Shown: positions 35,553 through 46,492 of the stretch, one piece after another | Layout: each line of letters starts with the position of its first letter | Position numbering within the stretch: the stretch's first letter is position 1 | Source: Alphaproteobacteria bacterium UBA1301 | GTDB taxonomy: Bacteria; Pseudomonadota; Alphaproteobacteria; Micropepsales; Micropepsaceae | Length of the DNA: 64,000 nucleotides | Assembly: GCA_002307725.1 (NCBI GenBank) | Contig: DBUB01000002.1 | Span: forward strand, 62,001 to 126,000 | Direction of reading: 5' to 3' | The notes under the pieces: generated by a model | What the model saw: only the letters and a program-made list of their open reading frames with translations | Told to the model about the DNA's origin: nothing | The model's database searches: none | Position numbers and translations under genes: made by a program

Positions 35553-37811
35553 TTACTCCGACTTGGGCTCTTCCGGCTTGGAATCGGACGAACCCTCGTC
35601 CCGGCGATGGTGGTCTCTGCCGCCGCTTCGACCGCGACCGCCGCCGCGGTGTTCACGCGGGCCGCTGTGGGTCTCTTCCGAGCCGACGTCGACGCCTTCC
35701 GCCTTCAACTTCTCGGTGATGTCTTCACCGGTGGTCTGATCGACGACCTTCATCGACAGGCGCACCTTACCGCGATCGTCGAAGCCGAGCAGCTTGACCT
35801 TCACGCTATCGCCTTCCTTGACGACATCGGTGGTTTTGCCGACGCGCTTCGGCGCCAGTTCCGAGATGTGCACCAGGCCGTCCTTGGGGCCGAAGAAGTT
35901 CACGAAGGCGCCGAAGTCCATCACCTTGACGACCTTGCCGTCGTAAATCTCGCCGATTTCCGGCTCGGCCACGATCGACTTGATCCACTTCAGCGCGGCG
36001 CGGATCGACTCCCCGTCGGCCGAAGCAATCTTCACGGTGCCGTCGTCCTCGATATTGATCTTGGCGCCGGTCTTTTCGACGATTTCACGAATGACCTTGC
36101 CGCCCGAACCGATCACTTCGCGGATCTTGTCGGTCGGAATCTTGATGGTCTCGATGCGCGGCGCATGTTCGCCGAGTTCGGCGCGGCTGTGGGTGATCGC
36201 CTTGGCCATTTCGCCGAGGATATGCAAGCGGCCGCCCTTGGCCTGATCAAGCGCGGTGCGCATGATCTCTTCGGTGATGCCGCTGATCTTGATGTCCATC
36301 TGCAGCGAGGTCACGCCCTGGTCGGTGCCGGCCACCTTGAAGTCCATGTCGCCGAGGTGATCCTCGTCGCCCAGGATGTCGGTCAGAACCACATAGCGAT
36401 CGCCTTCGAGGATCAGGCCCATGGCAATACCGGCGGTCGGCCGCGTCAGCGGAACGCCTGCATCCATCAGCGCCAGCGAGGTGCCGCAAACGGTCGCCAT
36501 CGACGAGGAACCGTTGGATTCGGTGATTTCCGACACCACGCGGAGCGTGTAAGGGAACTCTTCCTTCTTCGGCAGCATCGGATGAATGGCGCGCCACGCC
36601 AGCTTGCCATGGCCGATTTCACGGCGTCCCGGACCCGACATGCGGCCGCATTCGCCGACCGAATAGGGAGGGAAGTTGTAATGCAGCATGAAGTGCTGCT
36701 TGTAGGTTCCTTCCAGGCTGTCGATGAACTGCTCATCTTCACCGGTGCCGAGGGTGGCAACGACCAGGGCCTGGGTTTCACCGCGGGTGAACAGGGCCGA
36801 GCCGTGAGTGCGCGGCAACACGCCGACCTGCGCCAGAATCGGGCGCACGGTGACTAGATCGCGTCCGTCGATGCGCTTCTTGGTGTCCAGCACCATGTTG
36901 CGCATCACCTGGGCTTCGACGTCGTGCCATACCGCGTTGAATTTCTGATCGTCGAGCTTGCCTTCGCCGGTGAATTCGGCGGCGGCTTTCGCCTTGATCT
37001 CGTCCTTCTTGGTGTAGCGGATCTGTTTCTCGGAGATATGGAACGCAGCCAAAAGATCAGCGGCAACGAAGGCCTTGACCTTGGCGACGATCTCCTTGGT
37101 GTCATTGGCCGGAATATCGCGCGGTTCTTTGGCGGCCTTTTCGGCGAGACGGATGATCATCTCGATCACCGGCTGCATCGCCTTGTGGCCGAACATCACC
37201 GCACCGAGCATCTCGGCTTCGGAGAGTTCCTGCGCTTCGGATTCGACCATCAGCACCGCGTCATGGGTACCAGCGACGATCAGCTCGAGCTTGGACTCGG
37301 GCATCGAATCGATCGGGGTGTTGAGCACGTATTCGCCGTTGATGAAGCCGACGCGTGCACCAGCAATCGGGCCCATGAAGGGAATGCCGGAAATCGTCAG
37401 CGCTGCCGAGGCGGCAACCATCGCCACCACATCCGGATCGCTTTCCAGATCGTGGCTGAGAACGGTGCAGACCACCTGGGTTTCGTTCTTGTAGCCGTCA
37501 GCGAAGAGCGGACGGATCGGGCGGTCGATCAGACGCGAGATCAACGTTTCGCGTTCGGTGGGGCGGCCTTCCCGCTTGAAATAGCCGCCCGGAATCTTGC
37601 CGGCGGCGAAATATTTTTCCTGGTAGTTGACGGTGAGGGGGAAGAAGTCGACCCCAGGTTTCGGTTGGTGCGCGCCGACGACGGTCGCCAGCACCACGGT
37701 TTCACCATAAGTCGCCAGAACGGCACCGTCAGCCTGGCGGGCGATTCTGCCCGTCTCAAGCGTGAGCTTGCGACCGCCCCATTCAATTTCCTCTCGGGTG
37801 ATATTGAACAT
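35553..37811 (-). CDS. pnp: polyribonucleotide nucleotidyltransferase
   Basis: 752-aa phosphorolytic 3'-5' exoribonuclease of the RNA degradosome. Two RNase PH domains (MFNITREEIEWGGRKLTLETG start; second core with GRREIGHGKLAWRA and DVLGDEDHLGDMDFK-like SDILGDEDH context), a KH domain (VIGSGGKVIREIVEKTGA), and an S1 domain (GEIYDGKVVKVMDFGAFVNF). The C-terminal tail is Gly/Arg/His-rich then acidic. ATG 37811 is chosen since GAAGGAAAG lies upstream and homologues begin MFNI/MFDI; the first ATG (37832) has no ribosome site. Confidence 0.97.
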   Translation of the reverse strand: MFNITREEIEWGGRKLTLETGRIARQADGAVLATYGETVVLATVVGAHQPKPGVDFFPLTVNYQEKYFAAGKIPGGYFKREGRPTERETLISRLIDRPIRPLFADGYKNETQVVCTVLSHDLESDPDVVAMVAASAALTISGIPFMGPIAGARVGFINGEYVLNTPIDSMPESKLELIVAGTHDAVLMVESEAQELSEAEMLGAVMFGHKAMQPVIEMIIRLAEKAAKEPRDIPANDTKEIVAKVKAFVAADLLAAFHISEKQIRYTKKDEIKAKAAAEFTGEGKLDDQKFNAVWHDVEAQVMRNMVLDTKKRIDGRDLVTVRPILAQVGVLPRTHGSALFTRGETQALVVATLGTGEDEQFIDSLEGTYKQHFMLHYNFPPYSVGECGRMSGPGRREIGHGKLAWRAIHPMLPKKEEFPYTLRVVSEITESNGSSSMATVCGTSLALMDAGVPLTRPTAGIAMGLILEGDRYVVLTDILGDEDHLGDMDFKVAGTDQGVTSLQMDIKISGITEEIMRTALDQAKGGRLHILGEMAKAITHSRAELGEHAPRIETIKIPTDKIREVIGSGGKVIREIVEKTGAKINIEDDGTVKIASADGESIRAALKWIKSIVAEPEIGEIYDGKVVKVMDFGAFVNFFGPKDGLVHISELAPKRVGKTTDVVKEGDSVKVKLLGFDDRGKVRLSMKVVDQTTGEDITEKLKAEGVDVGSEETHSGPREHRGGGRGRSGGRDHHRRDEGSSDSKPEEPKSE

Positions 37812-37899
37812 ATTTTTGATACTTTCCTTCATTCCCGCGCGGCCGGATTGCCGTGCGGCATTTCCCTGAGCGGATTTATTCCGGTCTCAAGAATCCGAG

Positions 37900-37928
37900 C
37901 GCACGCACCCTTCCACAGAGCGCGTGCG
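37900..37928 (-). promoter_or_regulatory. rpsO-pnp intergenic hairpin
   Basis: Arms CGCACGC (37900-37906) and GCGTGCG (37922-37928) flank a 15-nt loop in the 150-bp rpsO-pnp gap. In other bacteria this gap carries the rpsO terminator and the RNase III-processed stem used in pnp autoregulation. Position suggests a similar role; not proven by sequence. Confidence 0.4.
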
Positions 37929-37961
37929 GAGATTTACACCTAACAGCGGGGGAAACGGCGA

Positions 37962-38231
37962 TCAGCGCCGCAGTCCGAGCCGCGCGATCAGCGAGTCGTA
38001 GCGCTTCACGTCGACGGTCTTGACGTAATCCAACAGACGGCGGCGCTGCGAGACCATCCTGATCAGGCCGCGACGCGAGTGGTTGTCTTTGGCGTGCGTC
38101 TTGAAGTGTTCGGTCAGATAGGCAATGCGCTCGGAGAGCACGGCCACCTGGACTTCCGGCGAGCCGGTGTCACCCGGCTTGGTCGCAAATTGTTCGATAA
38201 CGCCTTGCTTACGTTCGTTCTTGACAGACAT
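37962..38231 (-). CDS. rpsO: 30S ribosomal protein S15
   Basis: 89 aa, the standard length. Contains GDTGSPEVQVAVLSERIAYLT, HFKTHAKDNHSRRGLIRMVSQRR and the C-terminal YDSLIARLGLRR. Binds the 16S rRNA central domain. It sits in its normal place between truB (18 bp upstream) and pnp. Confidence 0.98.
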   Translation of the reverse strand: MSVKNERKQGVIEQFATKPGDTGSPEVQVAVLSERIAYLTEHFKTHAKDNHSRRGLIRMVSQRRRLLDYVKTVDVKRYDSLIARLGLRR

Positions 38232-38249
38232 TGGTAGGGTCGTCCTCGG

Positions 38250-39194
38250 TCATCCAAAGTTGAAAACACGGAACGGTCTGAGTTCGCCGGCTTCGAAGGT
38301 GGTGAGCGCTACCGGCTCGTCTTCGCCCGTGGAACAATAGACCGTGAGCCCCTGAAGATCGTCGCCGGAATGGCCCTCCGATATCCGCGCGAACATCGCC
38401 GGGCGGATAAGGATCGGATTGCCGCTTTTCAGGCGAACCGCATCCGGGCCAGTCACCGCCAACGCCAAGATGCCGTTCAGCGCGGTGGAAATAGGCCTCA
38501 AGTGCTCGAAAGCGGCGGGACTATGCATAAAACCTTCTAAGGAATCCAGCGCCGTGGCGTCTTCGACGCGGAATGACCCCACACGTGTCCTTCGAAGGGC
38601 CGAAACATGGCCCAAACAGCCTAGCGCCTGGCCCACATCCCGCACCCAGGCCCTGACGTAAGTGCCTTTACCGCAATGCATTTCGAACACGGCGTGGTCC
38701 GGATCGGGGATCTCGATGAGCCGCACTTGGCGCACAAAGACATTGCGTGCCTCCAATTCCACCACCTCGCCGTCGCGGGCGATATCGTAAGCCCGCTCGC
38801 CGTCGACTTTGACGGCCGAATAAGCGGGTGGCGTTTGGCTGATAAGGCCTTGAAATTGCGGGATAACCGCCTCGATTTCGGCGCGGGTCGGGCGCTGGTC
38901 GCTGGTGCCGGTGACCGCTCCTTCGGCGTCGTCGGTGTCGCGTCCCTCGCCCCAGCGGGCGGTGAAGATGTAGGTCTTCTCGGCGTCCATGGCGTAAGGC
39001 ACGGTCTTGGTCGCCTCACCGAGCGCCACGGCCAAGACGCCGGTCGCCATCGGATCGAGCGTGCCGGCATGACCGGCCTTTTTGGCATCGAAGATGCGCC
39101 GGACCTTGGCCACGACTTGCGTCGAGGTGATCCCGATCGGCTTGTCGACGATCACCCAGCCATGGACCGGATTACCCTTCTTCCTGCGGCCCAT
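38250..39194 (-). CDS. truB: tRNA pseudouridine(55) synthase
   Basis: 314-aa enzyme making pseudouridine 55 in the T loop of tRNAs. Motifs: GWVIVDKPIGITSTQ, KKAGHAGTLDPMATGVL with the catalytic Asp, RPTRAEIEAVI, YSAVKVDGERAYDIAR, and GKGTYVRAWVRDVG, followed by a PUA-like C-terminal domain. The start ATG 39194 lies inside the end of rbfA (23-bp overlap); a GTG at 39212 is also in frame. Confidence 0.96.
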   Translation of the reverse strand: MGRRKKGNPVHGWVIVDKPIGITSTQVVAKVRRIFDAKKAGHAGTLDPMATGVLAVALGEATKTVPYAMDAEKTYIFTARWGEGRDTDDAEGAVTGTSDQRPTRAEIEAVIPQFQGLISQTPPAYSAVKVDGERAYDIARDGEVVELEARNVFVRQVRLIEIPDPDHAVFEMHCGKGTYVRAWVRDVGQALGCLGHVSALRRTRVGSFRVEDATALDSLEGFMHSPAAFEHLRPISTALNGILALAVTGPDAVRLKSGNPILIRPAMFARISEGHSGDDLQGLTVYCSTGEDEPVALTTFEAGELRPFRVFNFG

Positions 39195-39678
39195 CTTTGC
39201 TTTCTTCTTCACTGCTTGAGGCCGGTTTTTCTTGGCCTATCGCTGCGCTGCTTGAGGCCGCTTCTTGTTGGCTCTTGAGCAAGTCCTGCTGCACGCGCGC
39301 CGATTTGAGAATGTTTTCGATCTTCTCGGCTTCGGTGAAGGAGTCGTCCTCGACGAAGCGCAATTCGGGGGTGAATCGCAAGGTGATGAGGTGGCCCATC
39401 TCGCCACGCAAGTAAGCCTTGGCCCGATTGAGCGCGGCGATGATCTTGTCGGCATTCTTGCCGCCGAGCGGCTCGCAGAAGACCGTGGCGTGGCGCATGT
39501 CGCCCGAGGGCTTCACCTGGGTGATCGTCACCGACACGCCGGCCAGATCGGGATCACGAATGTCGCCGCGCAGAAGAATTTCGCTGAGCGCATGGCGCAG
39601 CACTTCGCCGACTCGGAGCTGGCGCTGAGAGGGGCCGAGAGTGTCTCGGGAATTTCCTCGGCTGCGAGGGCGGGGCAT
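39172..39678 (-). CDS. rbfA: 30S ribosome-binding factor A
   Basis: 168-aa 16S maturation and cold-shock factor. KH-like fold visible in QLRVGEVLRHALSEILLRGDI, GVSVTITQVKPSGDMRHATVF and LRGEMGHLITLRFTPELRF. The last 35 residues are Ser/Glu-rich and disordered, longer than in enterobacteria but common in alphaproteobacteria. The start at 39678 has GGAGACATCC upstream; the open frame runs on for 52 codons without one. Confidence 0.95.
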   Translation of the reverse strand: MPRPRSRGNSRDTLGPSQRQLRVGEVLRHALSEILLRGDIRDPDLAGVSVTITQVKPSGDMRHATVFCEPLGGKNADKIIAALNRAKAYLRGEMGHLITLRFTPELRFVEDDSFTEAEKIENILKSARVQQDLLKSQQEAASSSAAIGQEKPASSSEEESKDGPQEEG

Positions 39679-39743
39679 GGATGTCTCCAAATAGAGAAGC
39701 GGCACCGCACGCCTTTCGCGCGATGCCGCAACGAGACTGGTGA

Positions 39744-42349
<2,606 letters not shown>

Positions 42350-42353
<4 letters not shown>

Positions 42354-43000
42354 AACGTGCTTTCGTCCTGGGCCAAGCCCTTAGTATCCGACGGCTTCGC
42401 CCTTAGGCCCGCCAGTCTCATGGAATTCAAAATCAACCGATCCGCCAGGGCCCCAGGCCTGATAGCGGCGTGTACCACATTCTCCCGGCCCAAAGCCAAG
42501 CTGAGCTCGTCCCGGGTGAGGATATCGAGCGAAGGCGTATCGAGTTCCCGGCTTTTCAGCGCCGACCGAACCTTGCGTCGTCCGTCGTCCCCTGACCCAG
42601 CAGCATGAAACACCACCGCCGGCGGGGTTTTCTTGTCGAGTGCGCGCATGACGCTGTCGAACCCGGTATCAGCGAATCCGGCCCGCCGCGCCATGCCGAG
42701 ATCGGCCTGCAGCCGGGCGACCAAGAGCTGCGCGACGTGATCGGCCAAATCGGGCGCGACATTCACCTTAGCCTTGGCGGCCTTGGCAAAATCGCCCTTG
42801 GCAACGGCCTTCGCAAAGGCGGCGCGATCGGCCGACAGCCAAATTCCGCGGCCGGGCAGCTTGCCGTCGAGGTCAGGAACGATGTCGCCGTCCGGGCTTA
42901 CGACAAAGCGAACGAGTTTTTCCACCGGCAGGCTCGCGCCGGTGGCGATGCAGCGCCGCTCGTGGCTGGCGCCGTCATTGTCCGAGGTGGCTGCCAACAT
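42350..43000 (-). CDS. rnpM: YlxR (DUF448)/RnpM RNA-binding protein fused to L7Ae-like domain
   Basis: 216 aa. The N-terminal YlxR domain shows ERRCIATGASLPVEKLVRFV and LPGRGIWLSADRAAF. The C-terminal half (VAQLLVARLQADLGMARRAG onward, VVFHAAGSGDDGRRKV) resembles the L7Ae/L30e fold often fused to YlxR in alphaproteobacteria. Proposed to bind RNase P RNA or nascent RNA near NusA. Lies in the usual position between nusA and infB. Confidence 0.88.
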
Positions 43001-43136
43001 GAGGCGCCCTCCCCGTCGCTATCGCCCAAACCCGTTCCAGCGCTCGTCACTCCTTATCGTAAGACCCGAAAGGAGGGTCTTATATCCGGTCCTTCCGGTC
43101 TTGCCTATCGACAAAAAATTCAACTCTTCGAGGTGC

Positions 43137-44789
43137 TTACGCCTCTGCTTCCGGTACGTCACCGCTCTCTTCGGCGACTTCCTCGCCGGTTTCGGTCACG
43201 TTCTCTTCCACCACTTCCTCAACGGGCGCCTCGATCCAGCCGATTTTGATGCGGGCCTTCATGATGATGGCGTTGGCATCATCGGCCGTCAGCTCGAAGC
43301 CCTCCAGGGCGCCAGCGATGCGCACACGCTCGCTCTTGCCGGCAGCATCCTTGGTCACCTCGTAGTAACCGAGCAAATCGTCGGTAGCGCAGCCCGCCAG
43401 GTCTTCCAACGTCTTGATCTCGTGCTCGCCGAGGGCGACGGCCATCGCCGCGGTAACTCCGTCCACTTCCAGCACTTCATCCTCGACGCCGAGAGCGCGG
43501 CGCTTGTCATCTAGTTCCTTGTTGCGGGCGTCGATGTGCTCGACCGCGCGCTGCTGCAGTTCCTGGGCGGTCTCTTCGTCGAAACCCTCCACCGAGGCGA
43601 GCTCGTGCAGATCGACGTACGCCACATCTTCAATCTCGGCGAAGCCTTCGGAAGCGAGCAGCTGGGCGACGGTCTCATCAACATCCAGGCTTTCCATGAA
43701 CAACGCGGTGCGGGTCGCGAATTCCTTTTGGCGGCGTTCCGATTCCTCGGCTTCCGTCAAAATGTCGATCTGCCAGCCAGTGAGCTGGGACGCCAGACGC
43801 ACGTTCTGACCGCGGCGGCCGATGGCGAGCGACAACTGCTCGTCGGGCACCACAACTTCGACGCGATGGGTTTCTTCATCGAGCACGACCTTGGAGACTT
43901 CCGCCGGCGCCAGTGCGTTGACAATAAATGTCGCCGCTTCGCCGTTCCACGGAATGATGTCGATACGCTCGCCCTGCAGCTCCTGCACCACCGCCTGCAC
44001 GCGCACGCCGCGCATACCGACGCAGGCCCCGACGGGATCAATGGACGAATCCTTCGAGATCACCGCGATCTTGGCGCGGGAGCCCGGATCGCGGGCCACA
44101 GCGCGAATTTCGATGATGCTGTCGTAGATCTCCGGCACTTCCTGGGCAAACAAGCGCACCATGAACTGCGGATGGCTGCGGGACAGGAAAATCTGCGGTC
44201 CACGGGTCTCTTTGCGGACATCGTAAATGTAGGCGCGGATGCGGTCTCCGGTGCGGAAGTTCTCGCGCGGGATCATCTCGTCGCGGCGGACGACACCTTC
44301 GGCGCGGCCGAGATCGACCACGACGGAGCCGAATTCGCTGCGCTTGACGATACCGTGGATAATCTCGCCGATGCGGTCCTTGTATTCCTCGTATTGGCGG
44401 GCGCGTTCGGCTTCGCGCACGTTCTGCACGATCACCTGCTTGGCGGCCTGAGCGGCGATGCGGGTGAATTCGACCGGTGGCAGCGTTTCGGCAATGATGT
44501 CGCCGATCATGGCTGAGGGGTTGCGCGCCTGCGCATCGGCCAAGCTGATTTCGATCTTGTCGTTCTCAACCAACTCCACGACGTGCAGATAGCGCGACAC
44601 ATGGGTCTCACCGGTCTTGGGATCGATCTCGACCTTGATTTCGTTTTCCGCGCCATAGCGGGCTTTTGCCGCGCGTTGCATGGCCTCTTCCATAGCGCCG
44701 AGGACGACCGATTTGTCGATCGACTTGTCGCGCGCGACCGCATCGGCGATCTGCAAGAGTTCGGTACGGTTTGCGGCAATCGCTGCCAT
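43137..44789 (-). CDS. nusA: transcription termination/antitermination factor NusA
   Basis: 550-aa RNA polymerase-binding factor. N-terminal domain (DKSIDKSVVLGAMEEAMQRAAK), S1 domain (GEIIHGIVKRSEFGSVVVDLG), tandem KH domains (DPVGACVGMRGVRVQAVVQEL; SLAIGRRGQNVRLASQLTGW), then two acidic helix-hairpin-helix repeats (LLASEGFAEIEDVAYVDLHE; LGEHEIKTLEDLAGCATDDL) and a Glu-rich tail. Works in pausing, Rho control and rRNA antitermination. Starts three bases after rimP. Confidence 0.97.
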   Translation of the reverse strand: MAAIAANRTELLQIADAVARDKSIDKSVVLGAMEEAMQRAAKARYGAENEIKVEIDPKTGETHVSRYLHVVELVENDKIEISLADAQARNPSAMIGDIIAETLPPVEFTRIAAQAAKQVIVQNVREAERARQYEEYKDRIGEIIHGIVKRSEFGSVVVDLGRAEGVVRRDEMIPRENFRTGDRIRAYIYDVRKETRGPQIFLSRSHPQFMVRLFAQEVPEIYDSIIEIRAVARDPGSRAKIAVISKDSSIDPVGACVGMRGVRVQAVVQELQGERIDIIPWNGEAATFIVNALAPAEVSKVVLDEETHRVEVVVPDEQLSLAIGRRGQNVRLASQLTGWQIDILTEAEESERRQKEFATRTALFMESLDVDETVAQLLASEGFAEIEDVAYVDLHELASVEGFDEETAQELQQRAVEHIDARNKELDDKRRALGVEDEVLEVDGVTAAMAVALGEHEIKTLEDLAGCATDDLLGYYEVTKDAAGKSERVRIAGALEGFELTADDANAIIMKARIKIGWIEAPVEEVVEENVTETGEEVAEESGDVPEAEA

Positions 44790-44792
44790 AGC

Positions 44793-45233
44793 TCAGTGCT
44801 CCTTATGCGCTTCACGCGCCTTCAGATCTTCGTCAATCAGTTTGTCGGTGAGAACGAGTTTGGCTTCCGCAATGGCGCGGAAGGCCAGCGTGATAGTGTC
44901 TTTACCAACCTGCAACACCACATCGGACCCGTCGAGACCTTTCAGGATGCCGCGGAAGCGCTTGCGTCCGTCGATCATCGTGGAGGTTTCGATTTTGGCT
45001 TCGTGGCCAGCCCAGCGTGCGAAATCGGTGAGCCGGGTCAGCGGGCGGTCGATGCCGGGCGACGACACTTCCAAGAGATAATCGCCTTCGACCGCGTCCG
45101 GTTCGGCCTCGAAGAAATCCGACAGCGCGTTCGACAACGCGGCGCAATCTTCGACACTCATCGAACCGTCGGCGCGCTCTGCCATGATCTGCAGCGTCTT
45201 CTGCTTGCCGCCCAGCATGCGAAGACGCACCAA
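44793..45233 (-). CDS. rimP: ribosome maturation factor RimP
   Basis: 30S maturation factor. The frame with a standard start (TTG 45233, 146 aa) begins VRLRMLGGKQKTLQIMAERADG and contains CAALSNALSDFFEAEP and YLLEVSSPGIDRPLTRLTDF, all typical. The first RimP helix is missing from it. That helix is encoded in frame just upstream (SHLEPILAPIITAAGFQL, 45281-45234), but the open stretch back to the TGA at 45332-45330 has no ATG, GTG or TTG. A rare start codon (an ATC at 45299 follows AAGGA by nine bases) or a sequence error is likely. First gene of the nusA-infB operon. Confidence 0.88.
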   Translation of the reverse strand: MVRLRMLGGKQKTLQIMAERADGSMSVEDCAALSNALSDFFEAEPDAVEGDYLLEVSSPGIDRPLTRLTDFARWAGHEAKIETSTMIDGRKRFRGILKGLDGSDVVLQVGKDTITLAFRAIAEAKLVLTDKLIDEDLKAREAHKEH

Positions 45234-45318
45234 TTGGAACCCGGCCGCCGTAATGATGGGCGCCAGGATCGGTTCCAGATGGGATACCGCACTAAGGATG
45301 AGCGTACGTCCTTGTTCT

Positions 45319-45345
45319 GTGTGGCCGGTTCAAGCCCGGCCACAC
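45319..45345. repeat. REP-like palindrome upstream of rimP
   Basis: Perfect 10-bp arms GTGTGGCCGG/CCGGCCACAC around TTCAAGC. Shares the GGCCGG...CCGGCC core and TCAAG loop with the element at 22691-22711. Lies in the leader of the rimP operon; could fold in the mRNA. Confidence 0.6.
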
Positions 45346-45451
45346 GGCCAAACCTTTTCCCCGCGGCGGTCTCCGTTGACCGCCACACAACAGCATTCTG
45401 TTGTCTGGGATAGCCGCTATGTAGCCTTGAATAGAGGGAATTACAAGCCGA

Positions 45452-45673
45452 TCACTTCTTATCGGGAAGCGTAACCGTCACTTCGTTGGACTCGGCCGCT
45501 GGCGGCTTTTTGTTGAACATGTCCCGGACCGGTTCGGGGCTGGAAAAAATGAACAGCAGCGCCCCTATCATGCCGACCAGGAACACGCCGGCAATCAAAA
45601 TGGTCCCGAGGTCGGCCGGATGCGGCCATACCCATTTGCCGTCGTCATCGTCGTCGTCGTCGGAATGGGTCAT
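45452..45673 (-). CDS. small single-pass membrane protein with N-terminal Asp run
   Basis: 73 aa: MTHS, then seven Asp residues encoded by a GAC/GAT repeat, a WVWPHP motif, one transmembrane helix (LGTILIAGVFLVGMIGALLFIF), and a short Lys/Pro tail. Unknown function. The WPHP plus single helix pattern may belong to small conserved alphaproteobacterial proteins. The Asp run is a simple-sequence tract and may vary in length between strains. Upstream trmB is on the same strand. Confidence 0.7.
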   Translation of the reverse strand: MTHSDDDDDDDGKWVWPHPADLGTILIAGVFLVGMIGALLFIFSSPEPVRDMFNKKPPAAESNEVTVTLPDKK

Positions 45674-45742
45674 GCGCTTGGTCCTAAGCCCTTATCGTGG
45701 CGGCAGAGAGGCGCACTGCCAAGTGTCAATTGTAATCCAGCG

Positions 45743-46423
45743 TCAGGCACGGGCGAAAGAATAATAGACTGGCGGACCGTGCAAAGCCTTGGCCTCATAG
45801 CGGGTCGGCGGCCAGTGGGCGGGCCGGGTGGTGAAATCGGCGGGACTGGCGGCGGTCCAGATAAAAGCAGGATGGGCGAGCAAGCGCTCCAGCGTCCAGG
45901 CGGCATAACCGGCGTCGTCACTGGCAAAACGGAACTCACCGTCCGGTTTCAACACGCGCGCGAATTCGGTCAGCATCGCTGTCTGGATGAAACGGCGCTT
46001 GTGATGACGCGTCTTCGGCCAAGGATCGGGAAACAGCACAAAAATCTTGCCTAACGTACCGTCGGGCAAGCTCGCAAGGATGTCGCGTGCATCGCCTTCA
46101 TGGATACGGATATTGGGCGGTGGATCATCGGCCATATGCGACAAGAGCTTAGCAACGCCCGATTCATAAGGCTCGGCCCCGATCAGGCCCACAACTGGAT
46201 TGGCCCGCGCCAGCGCCAGCATGTGCTCGCCCGCCCCGAACCCAATTTCCAGCCAGACGTCGTCAACCGGTGGTGAGAAGTAGGAGTGCGGGGCGGCGCC
46301 GTTCACGATGTTCAACGCCACCTTCGGCAGCAGCGTGCGGCGCAGGTCTTCCTTGTACGCCGACAGTTTAGGCCCTTTGCGGCGGCCGTAGAGTTTCTTC
46401 TGAAATTGCTCGTGCTCGAACAT
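45743..46423 (-). CDS. trmB: tRNA (guanine-N7)-methyltransferase
   Basis: 226-aa SAM-dependent enzyme methylating G46 of tRNA. YGRRKGPKLSAYKEDLRRTLLP at the N-terminus, SAM loop VWLEIGFGAGEHML, IGAEPYESGVAKLLSH, and the family block FVLFPDPWPKTRHHKRRFIQ. The start at 46423 matches family N-termini; an upstream TTG (46471) would add 16 atypical residues. It follows metK by 69 bp, a conserved pairing. Confidence 0.94.
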   Translation of the reverse strand: MFEHEQFQKKLYGRRKGPKLSAYKEDLRRTLLPKVALNIVNGAAPHSYFSPPVDDVWLEIGFGAGEHMLALARANPVVGLIGAEPYESGVAKLLSHMADDPPPNIRIHEGDARDILASLPDGTLGKIFVLFPDPWPKTRHHKRRFIQTAMLTEFARVLKPDGEFRFASDDAGYAAWTLERLLAHPAFIWTAASPADFTTRPAHWPPTRYEAKALHGPPVYYSFARA

Positions 46424-46492
46424 CTGCGCCCATAAACGAAAGGCGAGCCGGTACCCCGGCCCGCCTTCCAAATCAATATCGCCCGAAAACGC

